Positions 27,153-36,372 of a stretch of DNA of 64,000 nt are shown here, piece after piece. This DNA is from Candidatus Neomarinimicrobiota bacterium (lineage in GTDB: Bacteria; Fidelibacterota; Marinisomatia; Marinisomatales; S15-B10). A program made the position numbers and the translations under genes. The notes below the pieces were generated by a model. It was not told where the DNA came from. It ran no database searches and saw only the letters and a program-made list of their open reading frames with translations. The DNA is taken from NCBI GenBank assembly GCA_012964825.1, contig DTTI01000084.1:62001-126000 (forward strand), written 5' to 3'. How positions within the stretch are numbered: the stretch's first letter is position 1; each line of letters opens with the position of its first letter.

Positions 27153-27365
27153 ATGCCGATGTTCGATTACAAATGCGCCAGATGCGATCACACCTACGAG
27201 GAGCTTGTTTTTTCTTCTGGTGATGAACCTAAGGTGTGCCCCATTTGTAATGCCGAGACGCCAGAAAAACTGATGAGTGCCCCCGCACCGCTGGCAGGGT
27301 CAGCCGCTCCCATGTCATCTGAGGCGTGTCCCTGTGGAGAAAAACAGGGGACGGGTTTTTCTTGA
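27153..27365 (+). CDS. FmdB-family zinc-ribbon protein
   Basis: A 70-residue protein with the FmdB regulatory-protein pattern: MPMFDYKCARCDHTYEEL followed by VCPICN, giving two CxxC pairs for one zinc. A third cysteine pair (CPCGEK) sits at the C-terminus after an Ala/Pro-rich linker. FmdB was first linked to formamidase and amidase operons, but the molecular role is unknown. It stands alone between the transaminase and the antiporter genes. Confidence 0.85.
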   Translation: MPMFDYKCARCDHTYEELVFSSGDEPKVCPICNAETPEKLMSAPAPLAGSAAPMSSEACPCGEKQGTGFS

Positions 27366-27412
27366 GCTTAGCACAGCCCCCGGTCGGGGATATTTGACCT
27401 CCCTCATTCATT

Positions 27413-28852
27413 TTGACTCCTGAACATTACGGCCTCTGGTCTCTTCTGCCACCGGTGGGAGCTCTTGGCCTGGCCCTCTGGAAAAAGCAGGTCTACCCAG
27501 CACTACTATTTGGTTTATGGCTCGGTTGGCTGGTACTGAACAACTGGAATCCCATAAGTGCAACAGGTGCCACGGTGGCAAGTATTGTGAATGTTTTTTC
27601 CGATGCGGGTAACACACGAATATTGCTCTACAGCTTGGCCGTAGGAGGTACACTTACACTCATGAGTGCTACGGGAGGCGTTCAGGGATTTGTTAACTGG
27701 CTTGAGAAGAAGCGATGGGTCCGAAACAGAACCCAGGCGCAACTTGTCCCTTTTCTGGTAGGTGTACTGGTGACAGTAGAAAGTTCCATAACATCTCTGG
27801 TGGCGGGGACTGTTGGCCGGCCCCTCACAGACCGTTTTAAGGTAAGTCGGGAGAAGCTGGCTTATATATGCGACTCCACCTCAGCCCCAATCTGTATTTT
27901 GGTTCCGTTCAACGGGTGGGGAGCGTTTATTATCGGTCTGTTGGCGGTTCAAGGAATTGAATCACCGGTGGCTGTGTTGTTTCAGAGCATTCTGGTAAAT
28001 TTTTATCCAATGGCGGCTATTGTAATTGTATTCCTGAGCATCGTGCGCAAATGGAACTTGGGCCCCATGAAAGCGGCCGAGCTAAGGGCTGAGCATGAGG
28101 GAAAAGTTTACGGAGATGATGCCCGGCCCATGGTGGCAGACGATGTGGTGGGTGTGAAGCCCCTGGAGGGAATTCAACACCGTGCGGTGAATCTTGTTGC
28201 ACCTGTCATTACCATGGTGGTGAGCATTGTAGTGGGGATTTACGTGACGGGCCGACTGAATGTAGGAGAGGAGGCAGTGCTTTGGGACATAATCAAAGCC
28301 AGCTCCGGGTCAACGGCGGTGCTTTGGGCGGTGATAATGAGTCTAGTGGTCTTGGCAGCCCTTAATCTGTTTAGAGGACTCCCACTCAACACATTTGTGG
28401 ATCTTATTTTCAAGGGGATGGGCGGGATGATTCCTGTGGTCAGTTTGCTTCTACTGGCTTTTGCACTGGGGGATGCAGTTCGCCAGCTGGGGACCGGCGT
28501 TTATGTGGCTGGTGTTATCTCGGGAGTCCTTAGTACAAAGATGGCAGTCATAGGGCTTTTCCTCATTTCATGTTTTGTGGCGTTCTCAACTGGAACTTCC
28601 TGGGGGACATTTGCTGTCATGGTCCCCATAGCGGTTCCCATGGCGGCGACTTTGGAGGGAAGTACTTCCATGTTTCTTGCTGCTGTTCTGGGGGGTGGGG
28701 TATTTGGTGATCACTGCTCGCCCATCTCGGACACCACCATCATCTCTTCCATGGCATCGGCTTCCGATCACATCGATCACGTCAGGACGCAGATTCCCTA
28801 TGCATCTGTAGGTGCCGCTGTGACGGTTGTTTTATACCTCATAATCGCCTAG
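27413..28852 (+). CDS. Na+/H+ antiporter, NhaC family
   Basis: Inner-membrane antiporter of the NhaC superfamily, 479 residues with about 11-12 membrane segments. Family hallmarks are visible: the SSITSLVAGTVGRPLTDRF region, DSTSAPICILVPFNGW, and SFVAFSTGTSWGTFAVMVPIA followed by GGVFGDHCSPISDTTIISS. The frame starts at TTG 27413 with no obvious ribosome site; homology starts close to it. A Na+ exporter here fits a sodium-using organism and could supply the sodium gradient for a Na+-type motor, but the link is indirect. Confidence 0.88.
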   Translation: MTPEHYGLWSLLPPVGALGLALWKKQVYPALLFGLWLGWLVLNNWNPISATGATVASIVNVFSDAGNTRILLYSLAVGGTLTLMSATGGVQGFVNWLEKKRWVRNRTQAQLVPFLVGVLVTVESSITSLVAGTVGRPLTDRFKVSREKLAYICDSTSAPICILVPFNGWGAFIIGLLAVQGIESPVAVLFQSILVNFYPMAAIVIVFLSIVRKWNLGPMKAAELRAEHEGKVYGDDARPMVADDVVGVKPLEGIQHRAVNLVAPVITMVVSIVVGIYVTGRLNVGEEAVLWDIIKASSGSTAVLWAVIMSLVVLAALNLFRGLPLNTFVDLIFKGMGGMIPVVSLLLLAFALGDAVRQLGTGVYVAGVISGVLSTKMAVIGLFLISCFVAFSTGTSWGTFAVMVPIAVPMAATLEGSTSMFLAAVLGGGVFGDHCSPISDTTIISSMASASDHIDHVRTQIPYASVGAAVTVVLYLIIA

Positions 28853-28881
28853 CTCAGCGGGGAAGCTATTTACTCAGTGCT

Positions 28882-30243
28882 CTATTTAAGAATATTAGGT
28901 ACCAGCCGGTCTGTCTCTAGCGTTAGATCGAGGAGTCTGGCGATGAGTGAAGCTGTCTGTGTGATGTGGCTCGATTCTACGGTGGCACCAGACCGAATCC
29001 CCCGTCCCATGGCAAAGAGTGTTGATTTTAACTGAGGGTTATTCGGGTCTCCCCCGTGACCACCGCCAGGATGGGGATGAATGAATGGCTGGTCCAGCTC
29101 GCCGGGAAAGTTGTAGCCGTCTTTAGCCAGAACGACAAAATTCGTTTCGCCGTAGCCTTTCAGCGTTGCCGGCAGGTCTGACCCTTCAACAAGCCGCCCC
29201 CATTCTACATTTGCCAGTAGAGACCTCACTTTTTGACTTACTGCGGCGTCAGAGGGATTTTTCAGATGAATAAAAGCTGCCCCGCCGGACGGGTGAGCCA
29301 CTGCTTCCCAGTTGGTGATACCCCCATTTTCTATAGTGAGGAGTCCTTTTTCATGCAAAAGAGCATTGAGACGGATGTCGGTGTGGTGATCCACGTGTCC
29401 GTGATCTCCGGTGACGATGAGTGTTGTCTGGTCCCACTGGTTGAGTTCGGTGATCAGATCCATGACGGCACCTACCAGTGAATCAGCGAACAGAAATGCT
29501 TCCCGGACGCGGTCGTGATGCCGGCCGTATGCGTGTTGTACGTCATCTGTTTGGAAAATGTGATAACCTGTGAGATGAGGGAGGCCTTTCCTGAAGATAG
29601 TTTTGAAAATATGGTGCAGGTTCAGGTCCCTCTGAAAGCCGTGAGTCGATTTTTCACTGGAGTTGAGATCACTGAAAAAAGAGAAATATTCAATCATCAT
29701 TGAAGGTCGATCATGTTGTCGCACAAGATCGAGAGTTGACTCCTTTTCATCCCACACCGGCTCAATTTCGGGAATTAGGTAGTCAAACGGACCGTTCACG
29801 GAGACCGGCCAAGGCGTGGCCGCCGTCACTAGACCTTTCTTCTGAGCCAAGTGAAAGACAGTAGGGACTTTCAGACTATCGGCCCACCAGTACCATGGCT
29901 CAAAGTTACGTTTGGGGTCGAACGGGTGGTTGTGGTTGATCCCGTGTTCAAAAGGAAGCCGTCCTGTTACCATAGAAGTGTGGGCCGGGAAGGTGTGGGA
30001 AGGAAACACAGTAGTCACTTCCTTTATATGCGCGCCCTCAGCCGCCATCTTGTTCAAGCTGAGTAGATCCTCTGTTGAAAATCCGTTTACTTCGGGGTTG
30101 GTAAAAATGTCAGCCCGGAGGCCGTCTATAGAGATGAGGATTACCCTAGGATCTGAAGGTTTTCCTTTGGGGAGGCAGCCGACAATGAACAGACAGGAGA
30201 AAAGGAAAGCAAGTAGAGTGAAACGGGTGGCTGAGAGTCCTAT
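28882..30243 (-). CDS. Nucleotide pyrophosphatase/phosphodiesterase-type lipoprotein (ENPP/alkaline phosphatase superfamily), non-standard start
   Basis: Metal-dependent phosphodiesterase of the nucleotide pyrophosphatase branch. The region from TTG 30057 alone would lack the first metal ligand. Reading upstream in frame adds 62 residues: a hydrophobic stretch with lipobox LFIVGC, then ILISIDGLRADIF carrying the first metal-binding Asp. The nucleophile segment PSHTFPAHTSMVTG, GDHGH and GGGHGGDP follow. No ATG, GTG or TTG exists between the upstream stop (overlapping the previous gene's TAG at 30259) and the signal peptide; ATA at 30241-30243, 7 bases after GAGG, is the best-placed start. Alternatively a sequencing error removed a normal start. 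It is co-transcribed with the secreted hydrolase upstream. Confidence 0.8.
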   Translation of the reverse strand: MGLSATRFTLLAFLFSCLFIVGCLPKGKPSDPRVILISIDGLRADIFTNPEVNGFSTEDLLSLNKMAAEGAHIKEVTTVFPSHTFPAHTSMVTGRLPFEHGINHNHPFDPKRNFEPWYWWADSLKVPTVFHLAQKKGLVTAATPWPVSVNGPFDYLIPEIEPVWDEKESTLDLVRQHDRPSMMIEYFSFFSDLNSSEKSTHGFQRDLNLHHIFKTIFRKGLPHLTGYHIFQTDDVQHAYGRHHDRVREAFLFADSLVGAVMDLITELNQWDQTTLIVTGDHGHVDHHTDIRLNALLHEKGLLTIENGGITNWEAVAHPSGGAAFIHLKNPSDAAVSQKVRSLLANVEWGRLVEGSDLPATLKGYGETNFVVLAKDGYNFPGELDQPFIHPHPGGGHGGDPNNPQLKSTLFAMGRGIRSGATVESSHITQTASLIARLLDLTLETDRLVPNILK

Positions 30244-30258
30244 GGTTCTGACCTCGTC

Positions 30259-31758
30259 CTACTTCAAGTAGAGAACTTTCCGGGAGTGTCGCTCAATCAT
30301 GCCATGAAAGTTGGTCCGCTCCAGTGTGATAATATAGAGTCCGCCGGCAAATTGAGATGCATTCCAAGGTAATTCAAAGTGACCTGCCGGGAAAGGGCCT
30401 CTAGCAAGCATCTCCACTTCTTTGCCTAGCAGATCGAGGACTGAGATCTTTATATCGGAACGCTCATTGAGAGTGAAGCTAATCTTTGTGGAGCTATTGA
30501 AGGGTGAAGGATAGACTGATAGAAGGCTGTAGCCTTCAGGCGTAATATTATCAGCCACCCGTAGAGGTTGGCTCTTGTCCGTTAGACCCTGTATCCATGC
30601 AAACCCACTGAAAAGCAGTAACGCGGCTGCTTCTCCATGTGTCCCGCAGTCGCACTCGAACAATTCAACCTGGGTAGCGCCGTTTTCCTGGAATGTTTCA
30701 TAAGCCAGTCGTGAATTTTCCACAGGGACCAGATCATCACCAGTGCTGTGAAACAGACGCATGGGTGACTGAGGCGCCCAGTCGTAGAGATCGTTATCAC
30801 GCAACGCCTCACGAAGGGGGTGATTTTCATCTTTGCTGAACGCATCTACAACGTCCGGTTCCATAATCTCCATGGGTACTGCAGGCATGGCAGCGTTTAT
30901 TTCGCTGGATGAGTGGGTTCCATCGAACAGTGGCGGGAGCAATGTGGCATATTCTTCCTTGAGAAAATCGGATGGACTTTCCCAGAGATTATAGTATTCG
31001 TCAAATGCGAAAAGCGTATAGGGGAGATAGAAGGGTGAGGGATACTCTTCTCCCGATAGCATGAGATCAACCATGACCCCAGACATATCATAGGCACCCG
31101 CTCCCGGGGCTGAGGCTGTTATGGTGAATTCTTCCGGGTGTTCTTCTTCTATCATCTTGTGGGCAGCCATCATGGTGTAGCCGCCTTCTGAATAGCCCGT
31201 GAGAAAAAGCTGTCCGTTAGTCTCTAACCCCTCTTGGTCGCAGAAAGTACGGGTTGCTCTAAGCATGTCGATAATGACGGTGGCGTTCGGTTTGGCCATC
31301 TGATAGGGGTGGAAAAGTTCAGATTCACCCAAACCCAGATAGTCGGGTATGACCGTCAAGTAACCAGAAGAAGCAGTCCACATAGCAACAATTCCGTACC
31401 CACCATCAAACCCTGTGGCCGAGGACGCTTCGTCCCGTTTTATCATGGTTCCCGATTGAAAGCTGAGTGTGGGTAGCGCAAAGGTCGGTTTTTTCGGGGC
31501 TGTAACCGATCCTGATGCGATGGTGGGCTCTCCGTTAGGGTCGATGGTTTCATAAATTAGCTTATAAATGGATGCGCCGTATGTGGCTCTAAAGAAAATG
31601 ATTGAACCTGACAGTGCCTGGTCAATCTGGTATGCTGTTTTGTGCTCTAAAAGTTCTGATGATATGAGACGGCCCCGGTCACCAGTTAGGGATTGACTAC
31701 CAACCAGATTGAGCACAGTGAAAATTGTGAGTATAAACAGTCTGTGTAAATTCTTCAT
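30259..31758 (-). CDS. Secreted alpha/beta hydrolase with C-terminal sorting domain
   Basis: A 499-residue secreted hydrolase. Signal peptide at 1-22, then an alpha/beta-hydrolase domain of the secretory-lipase type: PDYLGLGES, the nucleophile elbow GYSEGGYTMMAAH, an acidic residue in STGDDLVP, and His in CGTHGEAA. From about residue 415 a beta-sandwich module begins (YPSPFNSSTKISFTL ... LDLLGKEVEML ... GLYIITL) like the type A sorting domain of T9SS cargo/FlgD-like Ig folds. It implies export across the outer membrane in an FCB-type bacterium. Likely esterase or lipase; the substrate is unknown. Confidence 0.85.
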   Translation of the reverse strand: MKNLHRLFILTIFTVLNLVGSQSLTGDRGRLISSELLEHKTAYQIDQALSGSIIFFRATYGASIYKLIYETIDPNGEPTIASGSVTAPKKPTFALPTLSFQSGTMIKRDEASSATGFDGGYGIVAMWTASSGYLTVIPDYLGLGESELFHPYQMAKPNATVIIDMLRATRTFCDQEGLETNGQLFLTGYSEGGYTMMAAHKMIEEEHPEEFTITASAPGAGAYDMSGVMVDLMLSGEEYPSPFYLPYTLFAFDEYYNLWESPSDFLKEEYATLLPPLFDGTHSSSEINAAMPAVPMEIMEPDVVDAFSKDENHPLREALRDNDLYDWAPQSPMRLFHSTGDDLVPVENSRLAYETFQENGATQVELFECDCGTHGEAAALLLFSGFAWIQGLTDKSQPLRVADNITPEGYSLLSVYPSPFNSSTKISFTLNERSDIKISVLDLLGKEVEMLARGPFPAGHFELPWNASQFAGGLYIITLERTNFHGMIERHSRKVLYLK

Positions 31759-31787
31759 TGTGTGGATTTTAAAGAGGTTGAGAAAGT

Positions 31788-32720
31788 TTATCCCTCGAAG
31801 AAGAACAAATCTTGATTGTTGTAAAAGTTATCGTAAAGACTGTCCATAGAGTCGAGGATAAAATAACGATCTTGAATGTTACTATAGTCGAAGCGTGTCA
31901 TAACCACTTCTTTCATATCAAATTGAAGGAACTGAGAAAAATCCGACTCGCCTTTGCTGCAAGCGACTACATTCATTACTTCATCATAACCTGAGATAAT
32001 GCCAGAACCGAAAATCTCGTGGTCAATGTCGTTAAGCAGAAACCGTCGTTCCTCGCTGCCAAGCTGCTTTTTTTGGATACCAAATTCATAACCCCACCAG
32101 ACAAAATTCTGGAGACGTTTTAGATTGTGTGCTATAAGATCCGGCCCGAGCTCACGTTCGTCATTAAGGAGTTCCAATCCCAACTTGCCTACATCACACA
32201 GAAAGTCCCCAAACTTTTTGTTCATCAGCAAAGGTGTGTGACCAAGGATGTCGTGAACAATATCTGGCTCCGGCGTGTATTCGTCCGTGTTAGCGATGGG
32301 AGTGCTTTCATATTTCTGCTCAAGTCGCTCTGACTGGCGAATAATATCTGTAACGGGAAATTCCCGGTTAGCGTTTAATTCGAAGAAGGGCCGTTCCTCC
32401 AAAAAGCCGGCAACAGGTGTCAGTTTCCAGTCACTTGCAGCTTTGGTACGGCGTGAAAGTTCGGTGAAGTTGGGCCACTTTTCAGCAGTGAGCCCTAACG
32501 CTTTAAGACCGTCCAGGTATTCCATACTGGCATATCGTTTAAGAGGCTTTTCGAGATTGTCAAAGAGTCTTTGCCAAACTTCCAGCTCAGCTTCCGTCAC
32601 TGCCTCATAATCTTGTTGAATGAGGTAGTCATCTTCTTTTGAAAAAATCTTAATATCGCCTACAGCGTTGGGGATAAGGTGGTGAAACAGGTGGTCGTAC
32701 TTTGTATATCTGTCTATCAC
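31788..32720 (-). CDS. phhA: Phenylalanine 4-monooxygenase
   Basis: Pterin- and iron-dependent hydroxylase converting phenylalanine to tyrosine, 310 residues. The facial triad is visible: His156 and His161 in EPDIVHDILGHTPLL and Glu212 in WGYEFG. Start is GTG at 32720. Pterin-recycling genes (e.g. pterin-4a-carbinolamine dehydratase) are not adjacent. The 166-bp gap upstream also holds the divergent promoter of the motor operon. Tryptophan hydroxylase specificity is less likely in bacteria. Confidence 0.93.
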   Translation of the reverse strand: MIDRYTKYDHLFHHLIPNAVGDIKIFSKEDDYLIQQDYEAVTEAELEVWQRLFDNLEKPLKRYASMEYLDGLKALGLTAEKWPNFTELSRRTKAASDWKLTPVAGFLEERPFFELNANREFPVTDIIRQSERLEQKYESTPIANTDEYTPEPDIVHDILGHTPLLMNKKFGDFLCDVGKLGLELLNDERELGPDLIAHNLKRLQNFVWWGYEFGIQKKQLGSEERRFLLNDIDHEIFGSGIISGYDEVMNVVACSKGESDFSQFLQFDMKEVVMTRFDYSNIQDRYFILDSMDSLYDNFYNNQDLFFFEG

Positions 32721-32796
32721 TGTTAAACAATTTACAGACTCTTACTAAAAACTGCATGGCTTACAATCTGAGGCTTTTGCATTTTTGCATTTTTTC

Positions 32797-32826
32797 TTGA
32801 CATATATGACACAAACAGGTTACACT
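32797..32826 (+). promoter_or_regulatory. Sigma70-type promoter of the motor operon
   Basis: Perfect TTGACA at 32797-32802, an 18-base spacer, and TACACT at 32821-32826 (four of six to TATAAT). It lies about 60 bases before the GTG start of the first gene of the operon, in an AT-rich region with repeated TTTTGCAT segments just upstream (near 32777 and 32784). It is the best promoter match in the window. Confidence 0.6.
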
Positions 32827-32886
32827 CGGGACGATTGGCCTCCCTAATCCGGGGTAGATAGCTAAATGACAAATTCGAGGTAAGCT

Positions 32887-34020
32887 GTGAAGCAAATAGC
32901 TAAAAGTGTATTCATATTGTCAAGCCTGTTTTTCTTAACAACGGCTCTACCTGCTAAGACGTACAAGATTTCCGGTAAGGTCATCGACCTTGAAGGTGAG
33001 GGTGTACCCGCAGCCCAGGTTGTCCTACTGGATGCCGATGGTGAAGAGGTGGGGAAAGAGACCACTAAGAAAAGGATCGGGAAAGGTGGTTTTGAATTCA
33101 AAAAAATAGATTCAGGAACTTATACTCTCAAGGCCAGTGGTGACGGCGGCGAAGCGACCCAGGAAGTGACTATTGATGAAGATAATGTTAAAGGTGTTGA
33201 ACTGACGCTTGGTGCTGAACCTGCGCCAAAGAGAAGGGCTGCTGCTGGGGTTGGTGAAGGTGAGGAAGAAGGACCAGCGGAGCGATTGCCCCAGGAAGAG
33301 TATGTGATGACTGAGATCAGTTTTGAGCTGAAGAAAATGGCGGCTGAGCTGGATCATATGTCAGGGCAGGTCCGGGACCTTCAGGCCAGAAGTGAAATGT
33401 GGGTTAACCCACTCTCCATTTACCAGAAAGAGATTATTCTTGATAACGGTAGTACAATGTTCGGCAAAGTGGTCTATCAGGATGAGGATATCTTGAAGGT
33501 GGAAACAATTGTGGGCTACCTGGTCATTGACAGGAGTACTGTTGTGAGGATCGTGGAAAATGTAATGGCACAGGAGGAGCCTGAATATGTACCGGAGCAG
33601 ATCCGGGAATCTTACAGTCCTCCACCCATGCCCAAGCTAGCTCAGCCTCGTTATGTTTCTGCCGAATCTGCTGACCGCGCCTCCAGCCGTCGTAGGGCCG
33701 CTAATATTGTTCTTGTAGGCAACATTTCTGAGAAAAAGGACCGATCTAATAACGTTGCACTGGCGGGGCAGGTGAAAAATGTAGGCGGCCACCGGGCCGA
33801 TTTTGTTAAAGTTAACTTTGTTATCCGGAAAAACTGGAGTGGTGAGACCAGAACACTTACAACTTTCGTAGCTGGTTCTTATTACACTTTTGATTCCGGG
33901 ATTACAACCGATTCTTCACTTCTCCCGGGTGCCACAGGGAATTTTGAACTTATCATTCCCGCTGATGTGGGGTCATTTCTCGGTTATTCGTATACTATTG
34001 ACTGGGAAGAGTACGAATGA
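32887..34020 (+). CDS. Exported protein: carboxypeptidase-regulatory-like domain, coiled coil, FxLYD-like domain
   Basis: First gene of the motor operon; GTG start with a GAGG ribosome site. The 377-residue product has a signal peptide (1-23), a carboxypeptidase-regulatory/CnaB-like beta domain (about 26-108, KISGKVIDLEGEGVPAAQV), a charged linker, a helical coiled-coil segment (about 140-168), a short beta-rich piece with GSTMFGKVVYQDEDIL, a Pro/Ala-rich linker, and a C-terminal FxLYD-like domain (about 275-372). It is likely periplasmic or outer-membrane-associated. Its stop overlaps the next start (ATGA). It matches no flagellar protein; it may anchor or load the motor against the envelope. 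Confidence 0.75.
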   Translation: MKQIAKSVFILSSLFFLTTALPAKTYKISGKVIDLEGEGVPAAQVVLLDADGEEVGKETTKKRIGKGGFEFKKIDSGTYTLKASGDGGEATQEVTIDEDNVKGVELTLGAEPAPKRRAAAGVGEGEEEGPAERLPQEEYVMTEISFELKKMAAELDHMSGQVRDLQARSEMWVNPLSIYQKEIILDNGSTMFGKVVYQDEDILKVETIVGYLVIDRSTVVRIVENVMAQEEPEYVPEQIRESYSPPPMPKLAQPRYVSAESADRASSRRRAANIVLVGNISEKKDRSNNVALAGQVKNVGGHRADFVKVNFVIRKNWSGETRTLTTFVAGSYYTFDSGITTDSSLLPGATGNFELIIPADVGSFLGYSYTIDWEEYE

Positions 34021-34988
34021 GTAACAGCTGGTGTCTCTGGCTAAGGTCGTTCTTGATTCTCGGCTTTGTTTTTTCCACTCTTATTGGTCAGCAGTCGTCA
34101 TCTGCGTTCTCTTCAAATTCCGATGCCTTTTTTCTTGATCTGGGCGTGGTCATTGAACCCGCAACAGGGAAAGAGGAAGTAGACCGCTATATCAAATCAC
34201 CTCCGGAGGAAGCTTCCTTTTTTCTTGATAAGAAGCCTAGCGGATCGGTCTACATGGCGACCACCAAACAATTGCATGAAACACTCCTGCGGATTCATGA
34301 AAAAATTGAAGGTCTTGAGACAAATCTTCATAACGAAATGACCGGTTTTAAAGAAGAGAATTTCCGGCGTATAAATGACCGTATCACTTTGTTAGAAAAG
34401 GCGCTTGGTGCTCAAATGACAACACTCCGGACAGAAAACAAGGATCTGCGGGGCATGATCTCCGATCTTCTTGCGCAGGAGGCACCTGTAATCGCAGAAG
34501 CGTTTTCTCCTTCTGTGATGGAAAAAATCGCCCCACCTGTTCCCGGTGTTACGTTGGAAGAGTTGACGGTATTAGAACCTGAAGAAGATGCTGTGACGAC
34601 TTCAGAAGCGCCACCTTTCAACAGGATGGTCTACATGAACGGTGTTCTTGCTTACCAGCGGGGAGATTACGGTGCAGCGGTTGGACATTTTGAGAAACTG
34701 TCCCTGGCTGAACTGGATGATATCACAGCCGGCAACATTCTCTACTGGCTTGCTGAATGCTACTTCCGCCTGGACAACTTCCGTGAGGCGTTACGCCTGT
34801 TACAATGGGTTGATGTGCTATTCGAATCTGATAAACGTGATGACGCCATGGCCCTCACCGGCATGGTGTACCGAGAGATGGGAGAGTATAACCAATCGCA
34901 GCAAGCCTTTGCTGAAATCATTGACTTTTTCCCTGACAGTGAATATCTCCGCCTTGCCCAAATGGAGCTGAGGAAGGGAGTGAAATGA
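34017..34988 (+). CDS. Exported coiled-coil plus TPR protein (CpoB-like architecture)
   Basis: Signal peptide (1-25), an extended region, a coiled coil of about 70 residues (80-150, e.g. LHETLLRIHEKIEGLETNL), then TPR-like helices (about 208-322: YMNGVLAYQRGDYGAAVGHFE, YWLAECYFRLDNFREALRLL, MVYREMGEYNQSQQAFAEII). This order, coiled coil then TPR in the periplasm, is that of CpoB/YbgF of the Tol-Pal system, but sequence identity is not claimed. It overlaps the previous gene (ATGA) and lies 1 bp from the next. It may trimerise and coordinate the motor with cell-wall or outer-membrane proteins. Confidence 0.78.
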   Translation: MSNSWCLWLRSFLILGFVFSTLIGQQSSSAFSSNSDAFFLDLGVVIEPATGKEEVDRYIKSPPEEASFFLDKKPSGSVYMATTKQLHETLLRIHEKIEGLETNLHNEMTGFKEENFRRINDRITLLEKALGAQMTTLRTENKDLRGMISDLLAQEAPVIAEAFSPSVMEKIAPPVPGVTLEELTVLEPEEDAVTTSEAPPFNRMVYMNGVLAYQRGDYGAAVGHFEKLSLAELDDITAGNILYWLAECYFRLDNFREALRLLQWVDVLFESDKRDDAMALTGMVYREMGEYNQSQQAFAEIIDFFPDSEYLRLAQMELRKGVK

Positions 34989-34989
34989 G

Positions 34990-36369
34990 ATGATATCGCG
35001 GCGACTTTTAAGACTTCTCGTTCTTGCCCTCTGTTTTTTGGCTCATCTGTCTGCGGTGACGCGTGTGTCGTTCACTCATCCAGGTTTCATGATGAAAATC
35101 CCAACCACCTTTATTAAACGGTCCCCCTACCTATTTACCTCCGGTTTTACTACAGAGGTTCACAGCTTTTCACCGTTCAATACGGCGAAGGGGGTCTTTT
35201 TCAGTATGGATGTCTCCGACCGTTTTACCCTTGGTTTTTCTTCCGGACAAGGGGCGGACACCACAGCAGTGGAGAAGATTCTAGAGTCGACTTATATTCC
35301 CCCAGTGGAGTTCGGCTTTCATACACAGTACAAAGTTTTTGTTCGTCAGGATATGTCAGTCACAATTGGTTTGCATGACGTCATTTTTGAAAATGATGCA
35401 AGCGAAGGTTTAAGGCTCGATCCCAAGCAGCTTACCTTCTTTGTCGCCGTGGGGAGCGAGAAAGAATTTGGCCAGTATCACATGAGTACCTATATGGGGT
35501 TTGGGACTGGTGGCTTCTCTGTACAGCCCACAGCCCTTGCTCCCGGTACTGCTGAGGCTGACACCGTATCGCAGGGGATGGGTGCAGGTGTCTTCGCTGG
35601 CGTTTTGCTAAAGACACCATTCATGCCCAAGTGGGGCGGAATAGATTTTGTGGGTGAATTCGACGGTGCAGGCCTCAATGTGGGACTCCGCATCCCCCTT
35701 ACCTCGGATTACCGCCTGGGCCTAGGATTCACCCACATAGAAAATTTGCCTGAGTTTTCTAATAAATATGATGCAAAGCACCCCGGTCTTGTGATGAATT
35801 TCACAATGACGATCCCGAAGGGTGTGCCTGGGTTACCTGGTCTTCCAGGAGCGCCGTCACCTGTGCCTGATAGAATTGCGGGCCCGGGGATCGGTATCAT
35901 CGACTCAACACTCATGGCAGCGGACGGTGCAGTAACTGTACTGCGGGATTCACTAAAATTGTCACGACACCAAGTGCGAAACCTTGCCACGCAGGTTTCC
36001 CTTTTGCAACAGAAGTCAGTTTCCCTGGCAGATTCTGTGAAATCACTTAACCTTGAAAAGAATGTGTCGCAGAAAAGTATTAACCGCGCCATGCGCCATC
36101 TGTCCCGGTCGCTCCGTTATTTTCATTCCGGAGACTACAGGGAAGCACTTCAGGAAGTGGAGACAGCCCTTGATATGAACCCCAACCTGGCTCTTGCCTA
36201 TGCTCGCCGGGGATCTATCTATTATCAGCTTGGCGATCCGCAGAGAGCGACAATTAACTGGAATCTTGCTCTCCAGATGGATCCAGAATATGATGATGTG
36301 CGAAACATTTTAAAGGCTCTTCATGAGAATAGACTTAAAACAACAAGTTTCTCCAGAGATGAGGATTAG
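34990..36369 (+). CDS. Outer-membrane beta-barrel-like protein with collagen-like linker, coiled coil and TPR
   Basis: 459 residues. Signal peptide (1-24), then a beta-rich region of about 250 residues like a small outer-membrane barrel (GFSSGQGADTTAVEKILEST, MSTYMGFGTGGF, GLNVGLRIPLTSDYRLGLGF). It is followed by a short collagen-like Gly-x-x stretch (GVPGLPGLPGAP, about residues 278-290), a coiled coil (about 315-360), and C-terminal TPR helices (YREALQEVETALDMNPNLALAYARRG, then a second repeat). The C-terminus would project into the periplasm. It is 3 bp before motA. It is a candidate outer-membrane partner that the motor pushes or rotates. Confidence 0.75.
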   Translation: MISRRLLRLLVLALCFLAHLSAVTRVSFTHPGFMMKIPTTFIKRSPYLFTSGFTTEVHSFSPFNTAKGVFFSMDVSDRFTLGFSSGQGADTTAVEKILESTYIPPVEFGFHTQYKVFVRQDMSVTIGLHDVIFENDASEGLRLDPKQLTFFVAVGSEKEFGQYHMSTYMGFGTGGFSVQPTALAPGTAEADTVSQGMGAGVFAGVLLKTPFMPKWGGIDFVGEFDGAGLNVGLRIPLTSDYRLGLGFTHIENLPEFSNKYDAKHPGLVMNFTMTIPKGVPGLPGLPGAPSPVPDRIAGPGIGIIDSTLMAADGAVTVLRDSLKLSRHQVRNLATQVSLLQQKSVSLADSVKSLNLEKNVSQKSINRAMRHLSRSLRYFHSGDYREALQEVETALDMNPNLALAYARRGSIYYQLGDPQRATINWNLALQMDPEYDDVRNILKALHENRLKTTSFSRDED

Positions 36370-36372
36370 TTC

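Noticed and set aside
27372-27396. Possible terminator CCCC-GGT-CGGGG after the FmdB gene
   Set aside because: Very short stem and no T-run beyond ATATTT; not convincing.
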